7,827 nucleotides of DNA, taken from positions 1 through 7,827 of the forward strand of contig CALILB010000128.1 in assembly GCA_938016625.1 (NCBI GenBank), given 5' to 3'. Shown here in pieces: positions 1-6,188 of the stretch; position 1 is the first letter of the stretch; each line of letters starts with the position of its first letter. The notes under the pieces are model-generated. The model was given only the letters and a program-made list of their open reading frames with translations. It was not told the DNA's origin and searched no databases. The position numbers were made by a program, and so were the translations under genes. Source of the stretch: an uncultured bacterium. GTDB taxonomy: Bacteria > Acidobacteriota > Thermoanaerobaculia > Multivoradales > JAHEKO01.

Positions 1-426
1 GGGCTGTCGGTATCCGAGTTCGCCGCAAGCCTGGGACTGGGAGACGGTGTCACCGGCTACGTCTACGACACGGTGCCGGTGGCCGCCTACGCCTGGTACC
101 GGCACTTTGGTGATTTCGAGGCTACCGTGGCGTCTGTTCTGGCCTGTGGTGGCGATACCGACACCACGGGGGCGATCGCCGGTGCCCTGGCCGGAGCCGT
201 CGTCGGAGATGTCGGCATTCCCGGCGATTGGTTGCGAGGTCTCCGCGATTGGCCACGCAGCCAAACACTCCTTTCTGAGGTCGGCGCCAGGTTGGCGGAG
301 TGCTCCTCGACCGACAAAATCTGCTCGCCGGTCAGCTATTTCTGGCCCGGTCTCGTGCCACGCAACCTGCTCTTTCTCCTGGTTGTTCTTTTGCACGGAT
401 TTCGACGGCTCCTGCCACCCTACTGA
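1..426 (+). CDS. ADP-ribosylglycohydrolase family protein, 3' part only
   Basis: The reading frame is open from the first base, so the start lies outside the window; 141 codons are visible. Codons 49-66 read CGGDTDTTGAIAGALAGA, the C-terminal signature of the DraG/ARH fold, in which the two Asp and following Thr (D52, D54, T55 here) bind the metal pair and ADP-ribose. Family members remove ADP-ribose from proteins or small molecules; the exact substrate cannot be told from this part. After the catalytic core the protein continues through a short linker to a strongly hydrophobic stretch (about codons 117-133, NLLFLLVVLL) and ends in a basic, Pro-rich tail (HGFRRLLPPY), which suggests membrane association. 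The next gene begins 26 bases downstream on the same strand. The family call is firm. The membrane tail is read directly from the sequence, but its function is inferred. Confidence 0.9.
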   Translation, partial: GLSVSEFAASLGLGDGVTGYVYDTVPVAAYAWYRHFGDFEATVASVLACGGDTDTTGAIAGALAGAVVGDVGIPGDWLRGLRDWPRSQTLLSEVGARLAECSSTDKICSPVSYFWPGLVPRNLLFLLVVLLHGFRRLLPPY

Positions 427-432
427 GATCGC

Positions 433-438
433 TACAAT
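433..438 (+). promoter_or_regulatory. possible -10 promoter element (TACAAT)
   Basis: TACAAT matches the sigma-70 -10 consensus at five of six bases and stands out in a GC-rich region. It sits in the short gap between the ADP-ribosylglycohydrolase stop and the ATG at 453. Transcription would begin around 444-446, giving a leader under ten bases, which fits the lack of a Shine-Dalgarno motif before that ATG. No convincing -35 hexamer lies at the proper distance (about 410-416 reads TCCTGCC), so this is a weak call. Confidence 0.25.
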
Positions 439-452
439 CAATCGCGAATCAG

Positions 453-1607
453 ATGCGACGCAAGCAACGCAAAGAAAGCTCCGGCAAGAGCTCTACTCGC
501 ACGGGGCTACCCATCGCCCTGGTGGCCAATCTACTGGTGCTCGGGGTGCTGGGTTATGCCGCTTATCTCGAGAGCTCCTCCGCGGACGCCTACTATCGGG
601 CCATCCAGGAGGACGAGTGGGTGGAGTGGGCGAGCTTCTGGGCCTTTGGGTTGGCGGGAGCCTTGTTCGTGGCGACCGCCTTTCGACAATGGCGGGCCAC
701 CGGCAAGCTGCCCTGGTTTGCCGCCGGTGTAGCTCTCTTCTGCTGGTTTGTGGCGCTCGAGGAGATCTCCTGGGGGCAGCGGCTGCTGGGGTACCGGCCA
801 CCGGACTACTTCCTGGAAGAGAACTTCCAGCAGGAGCTCAACATCCACAACGTGGTCGATACCAGGTACCGCATGCTGGCACTCAAAGGTGTGATTCTTG
901 GCTATGGGGTGGTGCTGCCGGTCCTCGCCTTTCTGCCGGGTCCGCGTGATCTTTTTCGCCGGCTGGGCATCGAAGCCTCACCGCTCGCCCTGGCGCCAGC
1001 CTTCCTTGCCACCTACCTTCTCTACGTCGAGTATCCCTGGACCCACACCGGGGAGTGGGTCGAGCTTATGCTGGGTCTGGGGTTCCTGTTCGCCGCGCTC
1101 CAGGGGCTGCGGCGGTACCCGCACGAGGCGCCGACGCGACTCGGCACGGCCCACCCTGCGCTGGTGATCGCCACGAGCTGGCTCCTCGTCATCGGACTCG
1201 GATTTGCCAACGCCGCAGTCTCGCGACGCCTGGTGAGCCGTCACCCCGAGACCATCGAGGCGGCTCGCAGCGAGGCCCAGGCGTTGAAGCGAGATTTCCT
1301 GACCCGTCAGCTACCCACCAAATGCGGCCTCCACAAGCGGATCTACACCTACAAAGAACAGTTCCACCAGGACTATTTGCTGGAAGGGGCCTTTTCACGG
1401 CTTACCGCCCAGGGTCTCCCCGCGGCCCGGGCGGAGTACTTCTTGGATCCCTGGAACTCCCCCTACTGGATCCGATCCCAATGCAGCGACGACCGGAGCC
1501 GGGTGAGCGTCTACATCTACTCCTTTGGACCCAACCGTAGCCGGGATTCGGACCGCTGGCAGATCGTCGACGACGATGTGGGTGCCTACGTCATCCAAAC
1601 CCCCTGA
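453..1607 (+). CDS. seven-helix membrane protein with GspG-like C-terminal domain
   Basis: 384 residues from the ATG at 453. I chose this start because the frame's upstream ATG at 300 would overlap the preceding gene by over 120 bases and add a non-membrane, shadow-like leader. I do not recognise a named family. Hydrophobic segments lie at about 20-38, 58-76, 86-102, 143-161, 178-193, 202-218 and 235-254. Basic loops (RRKQRK at the N-terminus, FRQWRATGK, PRDLFRR, LRRYPHE) alternate with acidic or neutral ones, which places the N-terminus in the cytoplasm and the C-terminus outside. The third helix ends in a striking polar motif, EEISWGQRLLGY (103-114), followed by NIHN (130-133). Residues 255-384 are soluble, with two Cys (291, 344) that could form a disulfide. 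They include LDPWNSPYWIRS (331-342), YSFGPNR (356-362) and a DDD acidic end, an order resembling the GspG pseudopilin C-terminus. There is no clear Shine-Dalgarno site. Function unknown. Confidence 0.85.
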   Translation: MRRKQRKESSGKSSTRTGLPIALVANLLVLGVLGYAAYLESSSADAYYRAIQEDEWVEWASFWAFGLAGALFVATAFRQWRATGKLPWFAAGVALFCWFVALEEISWGQRLLGYRPPDYFLEENFQQELNIHNVVDTRYRMLALKGVILGYGVVLPVLAFLPGPRDLFRRLGIEASPLALAPAFLATYLLYVEYPWTHTGEWVELMLGLGFLFAALQGLRRYPHEAPTRLGTAHPALVIATSWLLVIGLGFANAAVSRRLVSRHPETIEAARSEAQALKRDFLTRQLPTKCGLHKRIYTYKEQFHQDYLLEGAFSRLTAQGLPAARAEYFLDPWNSPYWIRSQCSDDRSRVSVYIYSFGPNRSRDSDRWQIVDDDVGAYVIQTP

Positions 1608-1659
1608 GTCGAGAGCTCCATAGGCAGATCTGGGACCCGTCTGAAACAATGGCGCCGCT

Positions 1660-2487
1660 TTGACTTTGCCCACCAATCGCTTCTTCCGCCGCGCCGTGGC
1701 CCTGCCCACCGATCACGGCACCTGGGTCTTTCTGCTGACGCCTCTTCTGATTGGGCTCTATGTCGGGGGCCGGTGGACGACTCCTTCCTTCTATCTGGTA
1801 GTGGCGACCCTATGCGGCCTTCTGATGCGCCAGCCCCTGACCATCGCCATCAAGGCACTGAGCGGCAGACGCTCGAGGACCGATCTGCCGGCCGCCGTCT
1901 TCTGGATCGCGGTCTACGGGGCCGTGGGGCTCGCTCACGTCGGCGGTCTGGCGCTCCGCGGTTACGGCTATGTCCTGCTGCTGGCCACCCCGGGTGTGGC
2001 CGTCTTTGCCTGGCATCTCTATCTGGTCAGCCGGCGTCGGGAGCGCGATCAGTTGGCGATCGAGCTCCTGGGTAGCGGCGTGCTGGCGCTCTCCGCCACC
2101 GGGGCTTATTGGATCGGCGTGGGTCGGCCCGACCCGGGCGGCTGGCTCCTCTGGGGTCTGGCCTGGATCCAGTCGGCGGCCTCGATCCTCTATGTCCATC
2201 TGCGTCTGGATCAGCGCTCGGCTTCAGCGGACCTCGGCTGGAGAGAGCTTGTCGCCATGGCGCGATCGGCCCTTGTCCTCGCCACCCTGAACCTCGGCTT
2301 TGTCTTTGTCCTCTGCACCGCCGATGTTGTCCCACGTTGGCTCTTTCTCCCCTATCTCGTCCAGTGGTTGGAAGTGCTCCGCGGTACCCTGCAGCCAGCC
2401 ATCGCCCTGCAGCCCAAGGCCATCGGCTTCCGCCAACTGGCGGTCAGCACTCTTTTTACTCTGCTCTTCATCCTCACCTGGCATTAG
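1660..2487 (+). CDS. YwiC-like family membrane protein
   Basis: 275 residues from a TTG start. The N-terminal PTDHGTWVFLLTP (16-28) matches the P-x-(E/D)-H-G-x-W opening of YwiC-like proteins, followed by about eight hydrophobic segments, an RQPL motif at 57-60 and KAIGFRQL near the C-terminus (253-260). The length suits the family. The biochemical role of YwiC is unknown; from memory, in Bacillus the gene lies among anaerobic nitrate respiration genes. Here it directly precedes a cytochrome c synthase gene, 40 bases away, which fits a link to respiration, but that is inference. The start is uncertain: there is no clear Shine-Dalgarno motif, GTG at 1696 is an alternative that would remove part of the N-terminus, and an ATG at 1649 opens a four-codon frame ending in TGA that overlaps the TTG. 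Family call moderately sure. Confidence 0.8.
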   Translation: MTLPTNRFFRRAVALPTDHGTWVFLLTPLLIGLYVGGRWTTPSFYLVVATLCGLLMRQPLTIAIKALSGRRSRTDLPAAVFWIAVYGAVGLAHVGGLALRGYGYVLLLATPGVAVFAWHLYLVSRRRERDQLAIELLGSGVLALSATGAYWIGVGRPDPGGWLLWGLAWIQSAASILYVHLRLDQRSASADLGWRELVAMARSALVLATLNLGFVFVLCTADVVPRWLFLPYLVQWLEVLRGTLQPAIALQPKAIGFRQLAVSTLFTLLFILTWH

Positions 2488-2517
2488 CCTGCATCCCTGA
2501 TAGCCTTCGGCTCTCCC

Positions 2518-2523
2518 GGAGGA
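2518..2523 (+). promoter_or_regulatory. ribosome binding site for ccsBA
   Basis: GGAGGA lies four bases before the ATG at 2528 and is among the clearest Shine-Dalgarno motifs in the window. It fixes that ATG as the start. Confidence 0.75.
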
Positions 2524-2527
2524 CCCG

Positions 2528-4867
2528 ATGCGCCGCTGGATCGAATTGCTCGCCTCACTCAAGCTGAATGTCGCTCTGCTGGTCTTCATGCTGCTGGTGC
2601 TGGCCGGCGGCACCATCGTCGAGGCCCTCTACGGCACCCAGGTCGCACGCTCCATCTACTTCGCCCCCTGGTTTCTCGGTGCCCTCGCTCTGCTTGGCAT
2701 CAACCTGCTCTGCTCACTCTGGGAGCGCTGGCCCTGGGGCCGCTTCCGCATCGGCTTTGTGCTGACCCACGGGTCGATGGTTGTCATCCTGCTGGGGTCG
2801 CTCATGACCTATATGTTCAAGGTCGAGGGGCAGATGGCGTTGTGGGAGGGCCAGGAGAGCAACGTCTTTGCCTATGCCGGCACCCCCGGGCAAGTCGATC
2901 GTCACACCCTCCCCTTCTCGGTCCGGCTCGATGCCTTCGAGATCGACTATTACCCCGGAAGTCGTAGGCCGGCGATGTTTCGCAGCCGGGTCCAGGTCAA
3001 CGACCCCGCGATCGGCGAATCCCAACCGGCCGTCATCGAGATGAACAACGAGCTCTCGTACGGTGGTTACAAGTTCTTCCAGAGCAGCTACCAACAGACC
3101 GGGAACCGGGAGATGTCGGTGTTGACGGTGTCGCGCGATCCCGGCCAGCTGCTCGTCTTTGTCGGCTACATCCTCTTGATCGCCGGCATGATCACGGTCT
3201 TCGTCACCCGCATCGTGCAACGGCGCGGCCTGGGTGTCGGGGTGACTCCGGTGTCACCGCCTCCCGGGGCAACCGGCAGCGGGCTCGAGATCGTCGGCCT
3301 CTGGCTGCTGGCCCTGGTGCTCGCCGGTATGGCGACCCCTGTTGACCAGCTCACCGCCGTCGTGCCCGACGAAGAGACCCTGGAAACCTTGCGCCGCGTC
3401 CCGGTACAGCACGACGGGCGGGTGATGCCACTCGACACCCTCGCCCGCGAGGCGGTCTGGAGAGTGACCGGGAAACACCGTTGGCAGGGCCTCGACCCGG
3501 TGACAGTGGCGCTCGGCTGGAGCTTTGCGCCCGCGGCCTGGTCGCAGGAGCCCATCGTTCCTTTGGGCAGCCGCGCGCTGGCTGCCGAGCTGGGGTTTCC
3601 CTCGGGCACACGCCACGCCTCCCTCCACCAACTGGCCAACAATCCACGGACCGCACAACTGATCCGAGAGGCCCGCTCCCAGGCCGACCTCGACCAGCCG
3701 CTCAGCCCCGTTCAGGAAGCCGCTCAGGAGCTCGAGGACCGTATGCTCTGGATGCAGGGGCTGATGAGCAAGCGCCTGCTGCGGGTGATGCCCTCGGCCC
3801 AGGGTCCCACCGAGCCCTGGACGGTGCCGCCGCGACTCGACTCGGTCGCCGACTTGGTAGAGCTCGATCGCCAGCTGCGCTTTGCTCCACCCGCGGGTTA
3901 CCCCAGTGAGGAGGCGATCGAGCGCGAGATCTTCTACAACCGGCTGCGGCCGTCGCGGCTCGCCTGGTGGATTCTCGCCTTTGCCGCGATCGTGTCACTC
4001 GCTGCCTGGGCCCGACCCCAGAGGTGGCTCGAGGGGCTGGCCACGACCGGTCTGGCCGTCGGCTTTGGCGTTATGACCTGGGGTCTGGCGCTCAGATGGC
4101 AGATCGCCGGCCGCATTCCGGCCTCCAACATGTACGAATCGATGCTCTTTCTGGCCTGGGGGGTGGGGCTGTTCGCCCTGGTGGCCCGGTTCGCCATCCG
4201 TCACCGGCTCGTCGTCATCAACGCCACGTTGATGGCCACGCTGGCGATGATTCTCACCGACCTGCTACCGCTCGATCCCTTTATCCATCCCATGCCACCA
4301 GTGCTCTCCGGCACCCCGTGGCTCGCCATCCATGTTCCTATCACCATGGTCAGCTACTCGGTCTTCGCCCTCGGCATGCTGGCGGCCCATATTCAGATCG
4401 GCACCGAGATCTTTTCTCCGACCCGACGCGAGCTGGCAGCGAGGATGAACGATCTGCTCTACTGGTATATGCACGTCGGCTCGATTCTGCTGGCTGCCGG
4501 CATCTTTACCGGCTCGATCTGGGCAGCCTCCTCCTGGGGACGCTATTGGGGTTGGGATCCAAAGGAGGTCTGGTCGCTGATCGCGCTGCTGGCCTACATG
4601 GCTATTCTCCATGGACGCTTCGATCGGCTCATCGGGCCCTTTGGCACCGCCGCGATGAGCATCATCGCCTTCTGGACCGTGCTGATGACCTACATCGGCG
4701 TCAACTTCGTGCTGAGCGCCGGGCTCCACTCCTATGGCTTCGGCCAATCGAACGTGGTCACCTGGATGGCGGTGCTGGCGGTGGCGGAGATCCTTTTCCT
4801 CACCGCCGGTCTGATCGCCCACAACCGAAGACAAGCCGTCCATAAGGGTCTACCGATTACCAACTGA
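2528..4867 (+). CDS. ccsBA: CcsBA-type cytochrome c synthase (ResB-CcsA fusion)
   Basis: 779 residues. This is the system II (Ccs) machine that carries heme across the inner membrane and attaches it to CXXCH motifs of apocytochromes c. Residues 1-230 are ResB/CcsB-like: helices at about 12-32, 46-65 and 74-97, a short periplasmic part (98-206) and a helix at 207-228. A further helix at 252-270 leads to a periplasmic region (271-475) with a VQHDGRVMPLDTLARE motif. Residues 477-764 are CcsA-like with about nine helices and the heme-binding WWD domain (664-685, WGRYWGWDPKEVW). Four histidines line up with those defined in Helicobacter hepaticus CcsBA: H81 and H695 in helices and H602 and H734 on the periplasmic side. 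The 39-residue spacing of the last two equals that of H858 and H897. It is shorter than the epsilonproteobacterial fusions, mainly in the periplasmic parts. No ResA/CcsX thioredoxin or cytochrome gene is visible nearby. Confidence 0.95.
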   Translation: MRRWIELLASLKLNVALLVFMLLVLAGGTIVEALYGTQVARSIYFAPWFLGALALLGINLLCSLWERWPWGRFRIGFVLTHGSMVVILLGSLMTYMFKVEGQMALWEGQESNVFAYAGTPGQVDRHTLPFSVRLDAFEIDYYPGSRRPAMFRSRVQVNDPAIGESQPAVIEMNNELSYGGYKFFQSSYQQTGNREMSVLTVSRDPGQLLVFVGYILLIAGMITVFVTRIVQRRGLGVGVTPVSPPPGATGSGLEIVGLWLLALVLAGMATPVDQLTAVVPDEETLETLRRVPVQHDGRVMPLDTLAREAVWRVTGKHRWQGLDPVTVALGWSFAPAAWSQEPIVPLGSRALAAELGFPSGTRHASLHQLANNPRTAQLIREARSQADLDQPLSPVQEAAQELEDRMLWMQGLMSKRLLRVMPSAQGPTEPWTVPPRLDSVADLVELDRQLRFAPPAGYPSEEAIEREIFYNRLRPSRLAWWILAFAAIVSLAAWARPQRWLEGLATTGLAVGFGVMTWGLALRWQIAGRIPASNMYESMLFLAWGVGLFALVARFAIRHRLVVINATLMATLAMILTDLLPLDPFIHPMPPVLSGTPWLAIHVPITMVSYSVFALGMLAAHIQIGTEIFSPTRRELAARMNDLLYWYMHVGSILLAAGIFTGSIWAASSWGRYWGWDPKEVWSLIALLAYMAILHGRFDRLIGPFGTAAMSIIAFWTVLMTYIGVNFVLSAGLHSYGFGQSNVVTWMAVLAVAEILFLTAGLIAHNRRQAVHKGLPITN

Positions 4868-4903
4868 AACCGCGACCATGAGGTCGAGCCGTCTGAATTC
4901 CAA

Positions 4904-4910
4904 AAGGAGA
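4904..4910 (+). promoter_or_regulatory. ribosome binding site for the DoxX-family gene
   Basis: AAGGAGA stands eight bases before the ATG at 4919, a near-consensus Shine-Dalgarno site at ideal spacing that supports this start. Confidence 0.8.
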
Positions 4911-4918
4911 GGCCTGCG

Positions 4919-5341
4919 ATGAGCTGGAAGACACGTCTGTTCGATCCGGGTGCGACCGGCGTCTGGCGCGATCTCGGTCTGCTTGTCATGCGCCTGGGGT
5001 TTGCCGGTGCTCTGATCTACGGTCACGGGCTGAGCAAGCTGCTCGAGTATTCCCAGCGGTCGTCCAATTTTGCCGACCCCCTGGGCATCGGCAGCCCCGC
5101 CAGCCTCGCCCTGGTCGTCTTTGCCGAGCTCTTCTGTGCCCTGGCCCTCGCCTTCGGCTTTATGGGTCGGCTGGCCACCATCCCGCTGATCATCAACTTT
5201 GCGGTGGCCTTTTTCATCCAACACGGTGGCGATCCCTTCAACAAGAGCGAAAAATCATTTCTCTTTCTGGTGGCTTTTATCGCGCTATTGGCCACCGGTC
5301 CCGGCCGTTTCTCGATCGACGGACTCATCCGGGGAAAGTAG
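4919..5341 (+). CDS. DoxX family membrane protein
   Basis: 140 residues, the usual size for the DoxX family. Four hydrophobic segments are visible, at about 17-38, 62-82, 86-103 and 113-127. The first carries RLGFAGALIYGHGLSKL (25-41), typical of the family opening. The end GPGRFSIDGLI (127-137) matches the conserved G-P-G-x-x-S-x-D close of DoxX proteins. An N-terminal hydrophilic stretch of about 16 residues precedes helix 1. Named after a subunit of an archaeal terminal quinol oxidase complex, most bacterial members have no proven activity and have been linked to redox or membrane integrity roles. It follows ccsBA by 51 bases and precedes the nucleotidyltransferase by 12, so it could belong to either neighbour. 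Family call firm, role unknown. Confidence 0.88.
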   Translation: MSWKTRLFDPGATGVWRDLGLLVMRLGFAGALIYGHGLSKLLEYSQRSSNFADPLGIGSPASLALVVFAELFCALALAFGFMGRLATIPLIINFAVAFFIQHGGDPFNKSEKSFLFLVAFIALLATGPGRFSIDGLIRGK

Positions 5342-5353
5342 GGGCCTCGGCCC

Positions 5354-6187
5354 GTGCCCGATCAGAGCTCAGGTGCCGAGTTGGCCGTCGTGCTGGCGGC
5401 GGGGGCCGGGCGCCGGATGCGGAAACCGGGGACGTCGGCCGAGCTTACGCCCGAGCAGGAGGCGATTGCCGAGATCGGGATCAAAGCGTTGATCCCGGTA
5501 GGGCGCCCTTTTCTCGACCACGTTCTGAGCGCCCTGGCCGACTCAGGGGTACGACGGGTCTGCCTGGTGATCGGACCCGATCACGGCGAGCTGCGCTCCT
5601 ACTACGAGCAAATGGACCGCCATCGGCTAGACATCGACTACGCCGTCCAGCCCGAGCCCCGGGGGACGGCCGACGCCCTGTTGGCCGCCGCGGAGCTGGT
5701 GGCAGACGATTCCTTTCTGGTGGTCAATTCAGACACCTACTACCCACCGCGGGCGCTGGCCGGTCTGCAGGCGCTGGATAAGGCGGGTCTGCTGGCTCTC
5801 GACCGGGAGCGCTTCCTGGCCGGCGGCGAAAGCAACATCACAAGCGAACGGATGGCCGCCTTTGCCGTCGTCGAGACGGACGACACCGGTAATCTCACCC
5901 GCATCCTGGAGAAACCGGATCCCGCAACCTATGACCGGCTGGCCGAGCGGGTGGTGGCCAGCGTCAATGGCTGGCGGTTTCGACCTACGATCTTCGAGGC
6001 TTGCCGCACGATCTCCCCGTCGGTTCGGGGTGAGCTCGAGCTGCCGGCGGCGGCCCAGTACCTCGTCGACCGAATGGAAGAGCCGATTCGGGTGGTGCTC
6101 ACCGCCGAGCCGGTGCTGGATCTGTCGCATCGTGAGGACATCTCGGGTGTCAGCGAGCGACTCCGAAATCTGACGGTGGAGCTCTGA
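5354..6187 (+). CDS. sugar-1-phosphate nucleotidyltransferase
   Basis: 277 residues from a GTG start with a weak AGGGG nine bases upstream. The protein is predicted to join a sugar-1-phosphate to an NTP, giving NDP-sugar and pyrophosphate in the cytoplasm. Visible motifs in order: glycine-rich nucleotide loop LAAGAGRRM (14-22); KALIPVGRPFLDHVL (44-58) with the conserved Lys and Pro; Q99 followed by PRGTADALL (102-110); NSD (125-127), whose Asp should bind the metal; EKPDP (186-190); and N205-G-W. Between the loop and the Lys lies an extra segment of about ten residues (around 27-41, TPEQEA) not present in classical RmlA-type enzymes. There is no C-terminal left-handed beta-helix. It lies one base from the GHMP kinase gene, which could supply its sugar-1-phosphate. 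The fold is sure; the sugar and nucleotide are not known. Confidence 0.88.
   Translation: MPDQSSGAELAVVLAAGAGRRMRKPGTSAELTPEQEAIAEIGIKALIPVGRPFLDHVLSALADSGVRRVCLVIGPDHGELRSYYEQMDRHRLDIDYAVQPEPRGTADALLAAAELVADDSFLVVNSDTYYPPRALAGLQALDKAGLLALDRERFLAGGESNITSERMAAFAVVETDDTGNLTRILEKPDPATYDRLAERVVASVNGWRFRPTIFEACRTISPSVRGELELPAAAQYLVDRMEEPIRVVLTAEPVLDLSHREDISGVSERLRNLTVEL
6178..6181 (+). promoter_or_regulatory. ribosome binding site inside the nucleotidyltransferase end, for the GHMP kinase
   Basis: GGAG within GGTGGAG, at the last codons of the upstream gene, is seven bases before the TTG at 6189. It supports TTG as a real start; no ATG or GTG is in frame nearby. Confidence 0.55.
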
Positions 6188-6188
6188 C

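Noticed and set aside
173..180. GCGATCGC octamer, as in the HIP1 repeat of cyanobacteria
   Set aside because: I noticed it only once, and a single copy is expected by chance in GC-rich sequence; it gives no sign of cyanobacterial origin.
300..452. Upstream extension of the membrane protein gene to the ATG at 300
   Set aside because: It would overlap the ADP-ribosylglycohydrolase by over 120 bases, and the added residues look unrelated to a membrane protein start; the ATG at 453 is next to the basic N-terminus expected.
47..949. 300-residue + strand frame across the end of the first gene and into the membrane protein gene
   Set aside because: It overlaps two well-supported genes in another frame, and its translation is rich in Arg, Gly, Pro and Ser with no family motif, typical of a shadow in GC-rich DNA.
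1608..1659. Terminator or promoter in the gap before the YwiC-like gene
   Set aside because: Only a weak imperfect inverted repeat (CAGATC...GTCTG) without a T run, and no -10-like hexamer, is visible.
3967..4845. 292-residue + strand frame inside ccsBA
   Set aside because: It is the +1 shadow of the CcsA half, which has the WWD domain and key histidines in the true frame.
4873..4886. CGACC-ATGA-GGTCG hairpin after ccsBA as a terminator
   Set aside because: The stem is only five base pairs and no T run follows, so it is not a convincing intrinsic terminator.
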